A stretch of 64,000 bases of DNA from Dermanyssus gallinae (Eukaryota > Arthropoda > Arachnida > Mesostigmata > Dermanyssidae): contig QVRM01001070.1 in assembly GCA_003439945.1 (NCBI GenBank), positions 190,487-254,486 of the forward strand, written 5' to 3'. The stretch's first letter is position 1, and the number at the start of each line of letters is the position of its first letter. Positions 34,281-49,169 of the stretch are shown here, piece by piece. The notes under the pieces are model-generated. The model worked only from the letters and a program-made list of their open reading frames with translations, had not been told where the DNA came from and ran no database searches. Both the position numbers and the translations under genes were made by a program.

Positions 34281-34884
34281 GGTGTGCATAGCTTAGAAAC
34301 ATTTTGCTCCTGGTCGAAGGTGTAAAGCATGAATAATCTGTCACGTCCGAGAGATCTCTACATCTGTGTCTGTTTGTGTTAGCGTGCGAGGTCCTTATCG
34401 GAGGCAGAAGAATAAAACAAGCTCATACTTGCTAACGTAGGTTAAGCTGCTGCTCTACTTAGCCACATAGAACAAAAAAAGGACTCGCAAATGTCAGGGA
34501 GGCAGTTCGAATGCTTAGAGACCCTATGTCACCGCGGCAGTGCACAATTCAATCATCTGCGACCTGAGTAGCCAAGTAGACCTCACACAGCGGTATTAAA
34601 CGACAAAATTCTTCCTTCAGACAAAATGGGGCTCACAGAGGTGGGCTTATTAGGTGGTCAGTTGAGTAGAGTACTGCGATACGACGTCGCGTCCTCCGAG
34701 GTGTATGTCCGTAAATGCATCGCTCCATCGTTTCCGACAAAATAACATTCATGATTTGTCGTTCGGTATTGTGTATGTATACGAATTTTCTTGTTCAGAA
34801 GTTTATATCTAGTGCTAACAATACATGTCTGTGTCCTACTGGCAGTCGTCGATATCAAATCTAGCTGCTGTATTTTTAGGTCAC

Positions 34885-34893
34885 GTATATATA

Positions 34894-34977
<84 letters not shown>

Positions 34978-35008
34978 TATATATATATATATATATTCAT
35001 ATATATCG
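34885..35008. repeat. (TA)n tract, about 124 bp
   Basis: A TA run broken by ATTCAT interruptions near 34895, 34976 and 34998, the longest of the window. Confidence 0.95.
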
Positions 35009-35522
35009 ATGTCTGGCACCCACATAGATGGCATTCATCTTTGTCGCAGAGACTATCATTATTATTATTATCAATCTTCTTTAATACTAGTCACATGTAA
35101 CAACAAAAAACCAGAAACGGAAACGGATCGCTTAGTTCTGCAATGCCGTCAAGACGGTGGGCGTTACACGCAAATATCGCTAAGCAGACAGGCCGGGGGC
35201 CGAGGGAAAATAGAGGCGCCACCTCCTATCTTTAACGACGCGTAGAGTAGTCATACTGGTGTTGGTGGTGGTCTAGATCGAACGCGGACAGCAAGTCGCT
35301 TAGGTAGAGACGAACGTAGCTAAAGACGCGACCGACTTCAACACGATCTTCCAGCTCGGGCTCAGGACGGTCGTTCGGCCGGTCTTGCGGCCGGACCGGA
35401 GGGACCTCGTGAAGTGATTCTCGTCGCTTTCATCCGTCCTCGGACGTCGGAGTTCTCCGGCGCATCTTTCCTCCCCGGCTGACTGGGCCTGTTTTCTGGC
35501 GGCGACGGCGGGCGGTTGACGT
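35009..35522. other. Presumed 3' UTR and flank of the FGF gene
   Basis: GC-rich DNA continues to about 35240 with no open frame following the stop. No AATAAA was seen on the minus strand close by, so the transcript end is not placed. Confidence 0.4.
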
Positions 35523-35738
35523 CTACCCTAAGCCGGCTTGATGTCGATGAGCGATCCTCGGTAGGAAATTCGTGCCTTTGTGTGTCTCCTTGCGGCCACG
35601 TTTAGCGAGGCCGTGTTTGTTAATCGCCACGTACCAGCGAATTGGAGCACCTTTGATCGACGTCCGTAACGTGGAGAACGTCAGCGAGCCGTTGGGCCGG
35701 TGCGAGACGTGGAAAAGACACTTCTCCGAGCGGCGACG
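35523..35738 (-). CDS. FGF terminal coding exon
   Basis: Acceptor GCCATTCCAG|CGTCGCC after a T-rich tract. The 71 codons run from RRRSEKCLFHV through WYVAINKHGLAKRGRKETH to NFLPRIAHRHQAGLG and TAG. The base composition is clearly more GC-rich than the flanking introns, as expected for exon plus 3' UTR. Confidence 0.88.
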   Translation of the reverse strand, partial: RRRSEKCLFHVSHRPNGSLTFSTLRTSIKGAPIRWYVAINKHGLAKRGRKETHKGTNFLPRIAHRHQAGLG

Positions 35739-38700
35739 CTGGAATGGCACAAAATGGAAGACAAACGAAAAACCGAACACTGTTGTTAGTATAGGAGAAG
35801 TCACATAGGTAGGCGGGTTCAAGCTTTACCGTCGCACATTTGTATTTATGGGGGACCGTCTATGAAGCGTCGTTAAATCTTGGCTGAAGTTCAGCCAGAA
35901 AAATATTTTAGCTGTTGTTTGCTTGAATTGCACGTGACACGATCGGGACAGCGTGGCAGGGTGAGATAGGGGGAGAGAGAGAGAGAGATAGAGACGAATA
36001 AGATGCCGACAGTTGCAAATAGAATATAGTTGTAATTAACATCAACATAATGAATACAATTCACACGTGATGGAAAAATATGTATGCACATACTGTTTGC
36101 AATATCGTTTCGCATTAAGTGCATGGTAGGCCAGCTGGGGTTGCTTATATTGTCATTTTATAATAGTCTGCCTGTGTTTTAACTGCACTGTTATTTGTTG
36201 CGTTCGAATTTTGTGCTAATAAATAATCTTTACTTGCAAATCATATACTGGATATAGAAATTATTGCTTAAAGATGCTGCAGTCGTTTCTCCTACGAAGG
36301 TGAAGCCGCAGTCTCGCTTACTGTCTCGCAATGCTACGGACAATTACAAGGACCTTACTGCGCCCAGGCGCATTAATTGTACAAATCTCACACATGGCCA
36401 TATCGAATTATACATAAATACAATTCCAATGCAAATAGATGCCAATCAATTGCCATGCAAGGAGAGTAGGTTCTCAATGCATATTCTAAGGCAGAAAATT
36501 TGAATAATATATTGCTGTATCATAAAATGTCCGGTTAGATGGGGCCTGGCGATGTGAATCAATCGCGGTGCTCTGCGATGCTCCCTTGAAATTTCGAGTA
36601 ACGCATAGAATTATCGATCCGACTGGCTCCGACTGTACTGTTCGGCGTTCTTTAGCTGAGACGGTTTCTTCTAGACCTCTTCAAGAGCGAGGGGTGTGCG
36701 TGCCCCGCTAGTTACCCCATGGCGCGGCACCCAGCCAGAGGTCGAAGCGCTGGCGAGGTAACTGACCTCCATCAAGGCCAGCGGCTATGGCGCAGACATG
36801 TACCCTCATCGCCAGACGACAGTGTGGTATGGTCATTTATCGTCATTTTGCTCCAACTAATGGGGTGCTGCGAGTTTCCTCTGGGGTCTGCCTTTCTGCT
36901 TTACGAAAACATATACCGTCTGGCTTACTGTATTTCGGCATTCTGGCTGCCGACATGTTCGTATTTTGAGACCATTATCGTCCTTTTTCTCCAACAAATA
37001 TAATAAAAGTGACAGTCATCCAGATACGAGCACTAGCCTAGTTCAAGCATCCTGACTGTCCTATTTTATTCATATATAGCTGTATAAATACTGTTTAGCA
37101 TATGTACAGTTTTTAGAAACATGCTGTCGGCAGCATGCTCGTAATAAGTCGTATATGCCTTTATTCATAATAATCCATCATTAGCATATGTCTACAGCAT
37201 AGTTACTCAGGTGGTTTGCCGCTAAATTAAACAAGGCGCCGTGGAGCATACTCTTTCACTATACTTGTACAAGGGATTGGCTTTTTACTTGATCTAGATT
37301 GTGACCACAATTAAAACGGTTTTAGATTTTTCAAATAAAATGATAGCACTACCGATTGTGGGTCCTTGTCTATATAGAAATGTTTTTGAGGTAGAAACAT
37401 GGAAACGCTTTAGCTTGACATAACACGAGTTCACTAATTAATCATACATTACTGCACTTTAGTATAGACTACAACATACATATGCTTCCTCTTAGTTCTG
37501 CAAAAATCTTATTACTCAATTTTAGTTAAGGCGTGTCCCAGTGTGCTACTCGCTACAACTGGAAGCCGTCCCGAGTTTCAACGATGGTTCCAACCATTGT
37601 ACAAGTGGTATATTGCTTTGACCTTTAACTCAAAGGTCGTTCAAAAAAGAAAGAAGACCTCTTGCACCTTCCCGCTGTACTCTACTACAGCACAGTTTTC
37701 AGAATTTGCTACTGTATACGGGCGTCTGCTTTCCCTTCTTTTTTGTGTGTCTGAGTTGAGAGTTGTCACATCACAGTAATTGACTGCACGCGACCCATAA
37801 CAGTACTGCAATAGAAACAACTAAAAACAACAGCAAACGCCAACGATTACGACATGACAGGCCAGCTGGGTCGAAATCAGAAGTACGGAGAATCTCTGTA
37901 CATGCTTTGTGCTCTATTCTGTTTGAAAAGAGTGCTCAACCGCTCATTTAGTTAAATTCAGTGTGTTATTTTGTCAGGTTTTCGTTAGTGGCTGTCCGTC
38001 GGGAGTTATTTACAACAGCACTACAGGTAACAAGAAACTAAGAACGTCACTTGATTAATGATTTGGCGGAATTAATTCCTTAGATGTTGGCGGGCTGGTG
38101 TTGAGCTGATACTCGCTTCTGCTGATGTGTCGATGTATTGATGCCAGAAAAAAAGGCTAATCTCTCTTACTAACTTTGTCGTCGCCCCATGTCGTGCGTG
38201 CGTCTTTTTTGTTCTTCTTTTGACAAGCGTAAAGTATTATCCATTGAGCGCGAGTCGGAGCCTTTTGCCAAGGCGCTTGCTCTTCGCCTGTAAGACGTAT
38301 CTAAATCGTATCTGGATCGGCTTCCTATCTATTAATGATCAATTCGGCATTGTTTTTATTGTTCCGCTAATTTCGCTTGCTCAGTTGACTCGGATTGTGC
38401 CGAATTCATTAATAAAGTCAAAGGCCACATTTTTATTGTGATGTGCCGCCGCCTTGCAATCTGATATATATATATATATCAATATATATATACACAGTTC
38501 GTGATACCTCAACAATCGCTGAATTACCATCAGAGAAATAGCTGAGAAATTGGAGATATTCCATGAATCAGTTGTTACAGTGTTGACCGATATGTGATGC
38601 GTCAGAAGTCCGTTTTAAAAATCTTGAATTTATAGCAAATGAACGCTAGTCGGGAAATGTCCTAACTGAACTTCAGGTGGTACTAGGAGAACCTCGAGTA

Positions 38701-39892
38701 CTTCAAAGAGTGATAACAGGAGATGAATCATGTGTATATAGTTAATGACGTCGAGACCAAAGCCGAATACTCTCAGTGTTGCTTTCAAGAAGAAGGTCAA
38801 TCGAAAAAAATCAGATAGAGCAGATCCAACAGTCCAAGCTTCTTGTAACTGTTCCTTTGACTACAAGGATTCCTCTTGCACTAATTTTTATCACCTGTTT
38901 TTATGGCCAATACAGCCGAGCTATTTTGAGGAAGTTGCGCTAGAACGACTGACGCAAGGGGACTGGACCCTGGGCAAACAACACTTGGTTCCTCCATCAC
39001 GACAGTGCACCGGCGCATGAATTGTTGCCGATTCAGGATTATTTGAGAAAAATTCGATTTCTATATTCTGCCGAAAGGAGGGAGTCGCTGGATCAACTTA
39101 AATCAATTCTAAAGGACGCGTTTAAAAACGTTTCGAAGAGTTACATAGGAAAGATTAAATGAAGATATTTTTTAAAAAATACTGTATTAATAGTTTGTAC
39201 TGGTTATAGTGGCAGAGCCAGCAGTTGTAGTTTCGATTCGTACAATTTAGTTTTGCAGAGAACAAACGGCCCTTTTGCGATTTGCGGGCCGGACGGTCGA
39301 GCGGCCGTGGTCTGTCAAGACAGAGCCTGACATCGCCAACTACCGGGACTGAATTCATGATTTTCTGTTTTGTTCGTGTAGCTTGAGTATGTGCGGAATT
39401 GTGCGACCGCACATACCATGAGCTTAGAAGAAGCTTTCGATCGCTGCTATCTCGTTAGCACTAGCAAAGCCGCAGTAACAGCTACGTCGTAGCAAAGGCG
39501 GCGACCACGACGACGACGACAACAACAACAACAACAACGACACGACCTAGCCCCCCGAAAAAGGCCGTGAACGCGTCTGCAGGACGTCCTGTGGGGCTGA
39601 CATGCATAGAAACAGACATGCACGAACGGTTTGTCGGTCGCCGTCGTGTTCTACTCGGCCGGTCGGTCGGAGAGTCTAACTGGCGTCTCTTCCCTGTACC
39701 AAGCTGCTGGTAACAATGCTGTTTTGTTGTACGTACGAGTCTACTGACCAGGCCAGCCACATCCGGCGCAGCTATTGATACACGCAGATGGCGTTCGAGC
39801 GTGCATACATTATACATACGCGCGTCTTCTCAACACCATGAGCATCTGACTCCCACCACCGCTAGCAAGCTGATAACCAAAAGTACGTTACA

Positions 39893-39949
<57 letters not shown>

Positions 39950-42900
39950 TGAGTCTAAGGAAATAGCATATATATATATATATATATATGCTTATTCCTT
40001 AGCCCGTTCTTCCGGCGAGCAGCCGAGACAATCTGAACAAAAGGACCCGTCTCTGAGCAGCTGCATATGCGGTCGTTAGACTACTAGAGGGCAAAAGGCG
40101 TAAGAGCGGAGGCTGCCGCTTGCTCCTCGGTCCTCCCCCCTTGTTCCCTGGCACGGGTCAAGTGCATGCGCTGAAGGCAACGATGTCACTTGTTTCCTGC
40201 GTTCGAACTCCAGTGGGCAGGGAACAGGGCGCAGGGTACCTTGTACTGCATAGCGCGGCCACCTTACCACCCCACAACACACACGTATGCTGTTCATAGC
40301 GGCTGCCTCGCAGCAGCCAAGCAGCCCACTATTCGAGCGGAGCGCGGCGGGTCGAATTGTGCAGTCGTTGTCGCTGGTGTTGTCTTGCCAAATGCCTCAT
40401 TGCAGATGACAGACGACTGCAGGAGCTAGAGACTGGAGGGAACCTGAAGGCTTCAAGCCGCCCCGAGATCCTTCGCCACAGCCCGGCAACAAATCGTGCT
40501 GTTCTGTTCTGTGTCTCTCTACATCTACCCACCATACCATAACTTCAAAGCCATTTGGAAGATGCAAACGTCTTGGATGACATGCACTTGATTTACGGCG
40601 TAGTCAGTGCGTTCGCTGGTATTATATATATATATATATATATATGGTTTAAATGAACAGGTAAGAAATGACACTCTTGAGTATAAATGAAGCATTTAGA
40701 AGTAATCACCTGAGACCTGAGAACTACTATTTCACGAACCAAAGTATTCCCTGTTCCCAGAATGCCTGCGCCTTTGACAAGATCAATTTCTCCACTGCGT
40801 CTTTTAGTTCGTCGACCGAGTTGAAGCGCCTTTGAATTTTTAGGGAGAGGTGATGTTGGCCCTACACTCTATTCGTGTCCCTAGATATCTTACTACGTTA
40901 TCCTACGTTACGGCATATTCAACTTTCAACCGGCCTGATTGTCACGACGTTTCGCGCCTTTTCACTTATATATATATATATATATATATATATACGTTGT
41001 CCCTCCGCTGCTCAGCAAAAAATCGACTGCGCAAGTAATAAGAGCTCGATATCTTCTTGTTTTATTCTTTACTCGCATAATTTAAGACATATTTTTTCAA
41101 ATCCAACTGGTATTAACCCAAAAAATAATGTAAAAACAGCCGCTTCTGAACGGAGTATATAAGCTTCAGTACACTTCTAAAGACGACTTTATTTTTTGAG
41201 AAAGGAGAAACTTCCGTTGCGCACGTCGAACTGACCTTATTGGTGAGAAGTGTGGGACTCCACACTGGTCGTTTAGGGCCATGTACAAACCACTAAAAGC
41301 TTCTCGTGGCCATTGCAGCATGTACATACCCGGAAAATCTCTTCCGAACATGGACTGGTCTAGTATCACACTTAGATACGTCTCATGTCAACGATGCGCT
41401 GTAGTACTGCCCCCGTCAAGCCGCGGTCAGCAACCTAATCTAATCTTCTACACCTGCAAATGTCCAGGTAGAGTGTCTCTAAATATAGCAGCAGCCATCT
41501 TCTGACCGTCATCTACTCGCCGACATATCTTTCATCTGCTCATCTTTCCATTTCGAATAATTATGTATCTGACGTCGCTTAAAGACTCAACTGCCTTGAG
41601 CATCTATCACTCCTGACCCGGTTCACTTTCTTGCCGGATACATTCAGTAGGTCAATTGTCGAACAACTATCAGTTCCCTCTAGTATATTAATTCAACCAA
41701 TCCCCTGTCTCTTTTAATTCGTGCTTCGTTTCTTTCGTCCTCTCTAACTGGATTTGACGGCATTCAAGTCTCGTCTTACCAACAATATACGTCCTCGTCC
41801 AGTTCAAAAAGCTTCCTGAAGATCTATCAGAAATATACGGGAGCCTTCTGCACTCGTATTCGGTAATGCATTGAAAGTGAAAATAAAATCGGTTTACTAA
41901 TAGGGCATACGTCGACGTTCAGAGCGACCTGTATTGATACCGCACCGCACTAGCAAGCCAAGTCATGTGATTCGCAACTGCAAGAGGCCATATCAACTAC
42001 GTAAGCGCCTAAATAGACATCTGATAGGCCGACGCCAATTAGGGCTGTATGAGCCTAAGCCTCGCTGTACGCCCGAGTTTGCAATTGGTCAGTCGCTATT
42101 CGACCACAATCTGTAGGCAACACCACTACCGCTCACGATCCTGCAGAAATGTATCTGTGGCTCGCAGTCGTTGACAATGGTAGGTTTTTTCGTCATTCAT
42201 TACAAGACTACACTAGTGCCCTTTGCTCTAACTTGTCCTCGAGTGGACAGTTACCCAAATCCAAAAGCCAATGCTGCACTAGGTGTCTTCGAGAGCGGAA
42301 ACATGCTATAAACTCGTGTGGGCTATCATTTATGCTGAGAGAGAGAGAGAGGCACGTACCGCACGATCTATGTCGCCACCACTAACTTCGCACTTTTGGA
42401 CACCATCACTGGTATACAGCCTTGCCAAGATGAACATACACGAGCTGATATAAATTGGGGCATCCATTTGTCGTCGTATACATATATGGGCACTCATCTA
42501 GAGGGCAACGTCCGCATATATTTGTTACTGTAGGCACGCATTCGTTGTTGCTATTGTTGTTGTTTTTGCGTTTATTGTTGTTGACCGATCCTCCCGAGTA
42601 TGTGTTTTTCTGTCTACGTGCATACCGCAAACCATTGCGCTAAGTATTTATGGAGCTCGAACCGTGCAGGCGATAGGAAAGAAAGGGCTAGGGGCGTTGC
42701 CCGAATAAGCGGCACTAACTGTCCTGAGGCCAGTATTTTGACGCAGGCCTACAAGAAAAGATGAGGCTTAACAGCTAAATCCTGACAGACTAGGAAGAAG
42801 TTGTTTGTTAGCAAAAACCACCGAACGGGTTCAGATTCGTATGAACTGCAGAAATGTCAAAGATCGCCACCAGGACACGTTCGAAGTATGGCTAAAGGAG

Positions 42901-45900
42901 GGCGTATCTTGAAGATAACTGAATGACTATTTTCCCGTCAACTGCCGGCAATTGTGAAGATGGCCCACCGCATCCGAACTAATTAGGCAAATGCCCCGCA
43001 GCCTGTAGCCGGCTGTAGTATACGTGTATAAATATAGCTTTAGGACGGTGTTGCTACGTCGTTCCCTGAGACGTCCAAAAGCGTCCTGACAATGCATAGC
43101 AGAGAAGCATCGTTTATAGACTGCCTATAACCGTCTCGGATAGCAGGACACAGAGCAGCTGGAGAAACAACACGATAGGCAATAGCAACAACAACAACAA
43201 CAGCAACAACAGGTAAAAAGGAGTAGGCAGAATACTTCCGGTGCTTGACCAAGCAAGCACTTCACTCCCGGCGTAACGCGTAATCAGCAAAGGTCGATGT
43301 CCTCTTCCACGGAGTGGGCATAACGTTCCAACATGGCTATTCATCTCTAATGATTCTTTCCGCATCGCGCATCGGTCGTAATAGCCTCAACCCCGAACCA
43401 AATAGGATGGAGCCGAGCCAAAAGCGACCTCGCTACTCGGCTGCCGCCGTGACCATGAATCTCCGCAGCGTATATGCACAACTCGCACATTTATCGGTTG
43501 ATGTATGTGTGTGTCTAGGCATAGCATTTGAACAAGTGCTTGACTATCCGTGTGGCTCCATTACGCGATTCCCAAAACTCCCACATTACTTATCCTGTGA
43601 CAGAAACAGCAATTTAACCCGAAGTAGTAACGGCCATAAGCGACCCGTATATTATTTTAGCGCCCGTGTACTGTTTTAGTGTCGTTCTAGAAGAAGCCAA
43701 TTATTGATAATACAGTGATACATTTCTAAGCAGGCAGATCTACCTAGCGTTTAGCGGCTCCCCCTGCCACCGTTGCCATAAACACTCGCCGCATATCCAA
43801 CTTATCTATGGCATGCTGTGCTATATTATTCCACCCTCGCGTATAAAGTTAGTGGGATGCTCCAGACGTATTGCTGGAGCTTCATGTTCTGGCCCTAACT
43901 TATCGTTTCTGCTCATCTCACACCTTTTCGCTGGGGTTCAGGTGTACCGCTTAATTTGAGCGTATTCTAGCTTTTGCGGGGTATCCGTCTCCCACCTCCA
44001 ACGGTGTATGAGGGCCTGCTTTCGCAATGACGTAATGCTCGGAAGTTCGCTTCGACCACAACATTGCTCAAATTACAATATTGTAGACGATCTATTAGAA
44101 CAAAACAGAAAGTTACTGGAAGACGTTCAGGACACGTTTCTGAGAGACGCCTGCGGACCAGATACCCTCAAAGCGTGTTAGGGAATGTTGTTCCAGTAGG
44201 ATTGACTTACTTTTCATGAAGGGCAATATATCTGCTCTACGTCAGTTGCACAAATGTGAAATGCTAGGATAATTGTTGGATATACGCTCCATTAACCAAC
44301 TAGGAGTCAGCGATCAATCACTCCAATAGCCGTGGCCTGCGGCTATTGGAGTGATTGATCGCTGCTGAATACTGCTAAATGGGCGCATGTAAATTTAAAC
44401 AGCGGTCGCCTATTTAGTTAGGTTTTTCTTTCAGAAATGAGTATATTGAAAGCAATACATATTTGACCATGATAGTTGTAGCCTTTTATGCGACAATAAA
44501 GGTGAATTTATGTTACGTGTTTGCACATCGCCGGTAATGAAGTTTCTCAGAAAATAATGATGCTTCTTTACTTTCAGAGATACATAGGTGCTTTACTGGT
44601 TCGTCGTGACGGTGAGCCTATTCAGCATTTAAACATTTACACGTTTCACGTAGCCACGGCCTGTTAAGTGCGACCTAATGAATCCTTGTGGTGCCGTTAT
44701 TGAGACGTTTGCGATCTCATCGAATGTTAAATGTGCGTTATAGTCTAGAGAAAAAACAATTTTAATATTCGTAGTTACCGCGGAAAGCTTCTGGTCGGTG
44801 ATGGTCGATCTGTTGGATCAAAAATTCAACTTCACTACGAAGCCGATATAAGCATTGCATTCTGGCACGATCGCAAACAGTGTCTGGTCCGCGAACAGTA
44901 CCTATCGTCGCTTCCAAAACACTTGCATCCAGTCCGTCGTGGGACTGAATAATCGTAATCTCAAGCAAATGGGCTTTTGCTTGTCCTTGAACTCGCAAAA
45001 AATCAACGTTGAATCAACCCACACGCACACACATTTAGTGCGAATTTTTCGACCTAAACATTAGACCATAAAAATTGTAGACGATACCTACGCTCGCCTC
45101 CGCCAGTGTCAGCTGAAGGAAATCGACCTCACAAAAACTTCCTGACTAATTCAATAAACTCAGAAGTAGTAACAAGTTGTGCTGCAGCATTCGGATGGTC
45201 CGCTAGGAAAAGCTTTAAAACAAATTACGAAACACGACGCTTGTAGATTTCACTGGGACAAGGAGGAAAAGGAACAATCCGTTTCAAAGCAACATTCGGT
45301 AACCGACAAACGTTAATATTTTGAAATAAAAGAAACTGTTATCGATTACTATGCATGTTATCGATCCTAGACTCTAGGTTCGATGGCGACACACTCGGTG
45401 CACGCAAAAACTGCGCCTCTTTGCTCAATAGTCTCGTCACGTGACTCATTCATTAAACTCAACCGTCAAATCTTGCTCCCTGACGGATCACTCAGATCCG
45501 CGTATGGGTTCAATACGAGTAAAGCCGTGAAACGAGCTCGGTGCTGGTTAGTGCCAACGACCTCATCACCATCACCACCACGAGCACTGTTGGATTTCCT
45601 GCCTGCTTAGTTCAGCCCCGTCCCCGAGGAATTTGTACCCGGAAAAGTAACCGACACCGGCTAGGTCTAGCTTCGTGGTTATTCGACCGCTTGGTCGCTC
45701 CGACCCGACCGAGAGCTGGAAGAAAGCTACACGTCTTTGTGTTTCCGTTCGAAAGAGCTGTTTGAATCTATTCTACTCGGTATTCAGTAATGGTGGTAAT
45801 CAGTAGTGCTAGTTCGGCCACTATTGTTGTGACGCTGTCCTTTTGCTGCAGCTGCCGGTTATACGGTTGAGCCTGGCTGTCCGTCCGCGTGGTAGCCCTA

Positions 45901-46499
45901 TTCGTTACGACTACTGGGTGGAGACAAAATCTGGCGGCTTACTAACTAAGTTAGAGACAAAGGTCTCAGAGCTCGTAGAGCGTCGTCCCCATGGCTTCGG
46001 CGATGAGACCCATTGGACTCGCTGCTTCCGCCTGCCTCCCACGTGAAGCTTGTTATCACGTTAGCGGAACTTCGTTCTATCGAAGCCGCTGGTGTGGCAG
46101 AACGCTCCTGCAAGGTGCTTCTCAAGGAAATGAAGCAATATATAGTGCTACGCGTGCTCAAACGAATAGGAGAGCGGAAACGGAGTTCATCTGCCTTCTT
46201 GCATACAAAGCAACCGTCAACAACAAATTGATAGTTCCGCATAGACTGCCGAGACTAGCAAGACAGGGACATCATCATCAACATCGAGTTGACTATCTCG
46301 TCGTCCCCAATACCGGCGCGGTACGCAGCACAAAACACACGGCCCTGACATGCATAGTGCGGTAGTCAATCTTTGAGTATAATCTGAGTCAGTTAGTCAC
46401 TCTTGAAACTCACACTATGGAATGATTTCAACAGGAAAACTAACTTACTGCGTGCACAATACGGTGTATCATGTACAATGAATGAGGTTTATATATGAG

Positions 46500-46536
<37 letters not shown>

Positions 46537-49110
46537 CGGTAGATTTATTTTCCGTATATTAAATTAAGTATGTGGGACGCATATTACGGAAGATGAGCTA
46601 AGCCAATGGGCCTAACGGGTGTGTATTGTGACTATCACGTCCGCATCGTTTAGGCTAGGCCGAGACGACTGTATATATATATATATATATATATATATGA
46701 CGAGCCAATAAATACATGCTTACATGCAGCACATAATCTTAATTCAGCCCCCTTCTCGAAGGAAGGCTCTTTACTAAATTGTTATTTTAACATTACCACA
46801 AGTGCCGCATGTACAATAAGTCTCTACACTTGCATCGTCTCATCGAAGCTCGAAAACATAATTCTCTTCTAGAAAGAAGAGAAATTTTCTTCTTGCGTTA
46901 TCGGTCGCCAAATAACAGCTGATATATCATCTCCTGTAAAATGCAAGCCACACTGCTTTCTGTGGGTGAGCTTTCGGTTATCAAGCGTTGCGTTCCACAA
47001 CTGTTGAATTCATTAATTTTGAAGGAAAAATATGGTACAACCAAATATCTAACTCGTAGTATGCACGCTGTTGTAACAGTACGCAACCGTACTATTACAC
47101 GCGCAGTCAAAAGTTACTTCTTCTGACAAAAACATTGACAGGCGTAGAAAACGCTTTTCATTCGTATAGGCTTCTCATTAGGCAACTTTCAGATGCTGCC
47201 CGATTAGCTCAACATAAGTCGGTAGAGATGGAAAGTAAGGCCGGGTTAACAGGCACAAACGAGTTAACAGACTTAGATTTTTTTCAAGAATTATAAATGA
47301 CAGGTGAACGTCCCACCTACAGTAAGTATACCAATCTATAGTGCAGTGAAGACGTGACTTAGTCAATTTTTCCAAATGTTTGCCTTGCTACCATGTAATA
47401 AAATATGGTAAGGACTGACAGAACCCTTCGCGGTCACGGTGCGAGCTATCTGCGGCGTTAAACTCGTTGCTAGTTCGTTTACACTTGTTACCTGTCTCGT
47501 CATGCGTGCTGCACGTAGCGTGCAGATATGGCAGAAAACGTGCATATTTCCTATGTAGTTCTACAATAGGCAACAATAAATCGCTTCAGCCGATAAAGTG
47601 GGAGCGTCTGCGAACAGCGTCACTCGTGATGGAAGCGCGCGAGCATTCTGTACTGCGGCCATGCGTCTTTCCGCCACAACGGCCTGTGCTTTATCCACGT
47701 CTGGCTGGACGATAATGATGCGCTGGGCCTTTCTCCTTGCCCTTTCTTGTTCGCGTATACTGCACAGATATGTTCTGGCGCTGTGGCTGCTGCTGCTGGT
47801 ACTGTTGACTATAGCTACTATAGTTCGCTCCGATTCAGCTCACTTAACTGGAATAGCTTATCTTCATACGCTTTCTTTCTCCCCCGCGTGTTACCGCATC
47901 TGTTACAGCATCGAACACACCCGTAACATGAGGCAAAAGGTTAACACGCCCCGCCCGACCCGACTAATGCTAACTGTGTGTGTGAGATCACAGCATTATC
48001 GCAACCGCGTCGCGTCAGATCCGAATGCAGATTCATGGTTGACTGCAGTAGTCGGAAGTGCCACCACCAGTATTCGTTTTGAGTAGTGGTAGTAGTATGG
48101 CAAATTTGTTTTCCTTTTTTTCAGACGCAGCCTGCTGTCAATTCAAGTCGACAGGCTTCAATTTTAGAAACAGCAGCAAACTTTGGTCTCATGCATTTTT
48201 CTCTCGTCTGGGGTCTAAAATGGCACACGAGTTGAGCGTGAGTGTGGCTGAAGTTGAACGACATCACTGCCGCCGTCAACACAGTTTGATAGTAGGCGTA
48301 ATTACAACAACAAATAATGAGAGATAGAGAAAGATACAAAACAAAATGAAACAAGAGACCCACGGAGTCCGTTGAAGTGGTTTGCCAATGAAACGCAGCA
48401 CTAATTTCAGCACTCAACGAGTTTCACGTGAGCACTAAGATTCTCGAATCAAGGACCCGTTTCTTGGTAACCAGAACTACCCGCAAATGACAACCATATG
48501 TTTCATTCAGCTCATTAACTCGTACGCATACAGAGAGACATTTTCGCTCGCTTATGATCGTCTGACACAATTGAGTTGAAAGGCGGCAGATTAACTCGAT
48601 TGTCAACTCCCAGCAAGTACTAAAAGAGCTGACAGAGTCAAGCCAGTGCGACCGTCTTTCTGGACATGTTTAGCTTTGGTTTATTTGTTTGCATTTATGC
48701 TTATATGAGTGTTGGGCCGCATCCCACTGCACTTGGGCTGGTAACGGACTGTGGGAAAGTTGTAAAAGACGCGAAGCTGGAGGAAGCGGCCGGGCAAGTT
48801 AAATAGGGGCCAGGCATATTTTTCATGATTAATTAATTGCATGAAAGCACGAGGTTCCTGTAAAGCCGGACTTACAAATGAGTCAACAGGCTTACATTTT
48901 TTCTCAATAATTATAATGAAAAAAACAGTTGGACGTCGCACTTATAGCTCAGGTATGCCAGAAGAGTATAAATACGGTGTTTCCTGGTCACGTTCAGGAA
49001 ACTTCCATACTACACGTAAGTATACAAATCTATAGTATAGCGAAGACGTGACTTGGTCGCGCACACGTGTATATAAATATATAAATAAATACCGTTTCAC
49101 CATGTAATTG

Positions 49111-49169
<59 letters not shown>

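Noticed and set aside
47598..48086. 162-codon plus-strand frame with a hydrophobic segment
   Set aside because: It lies in the FGF intron, has no recognised motif, and its length can arise by chance.
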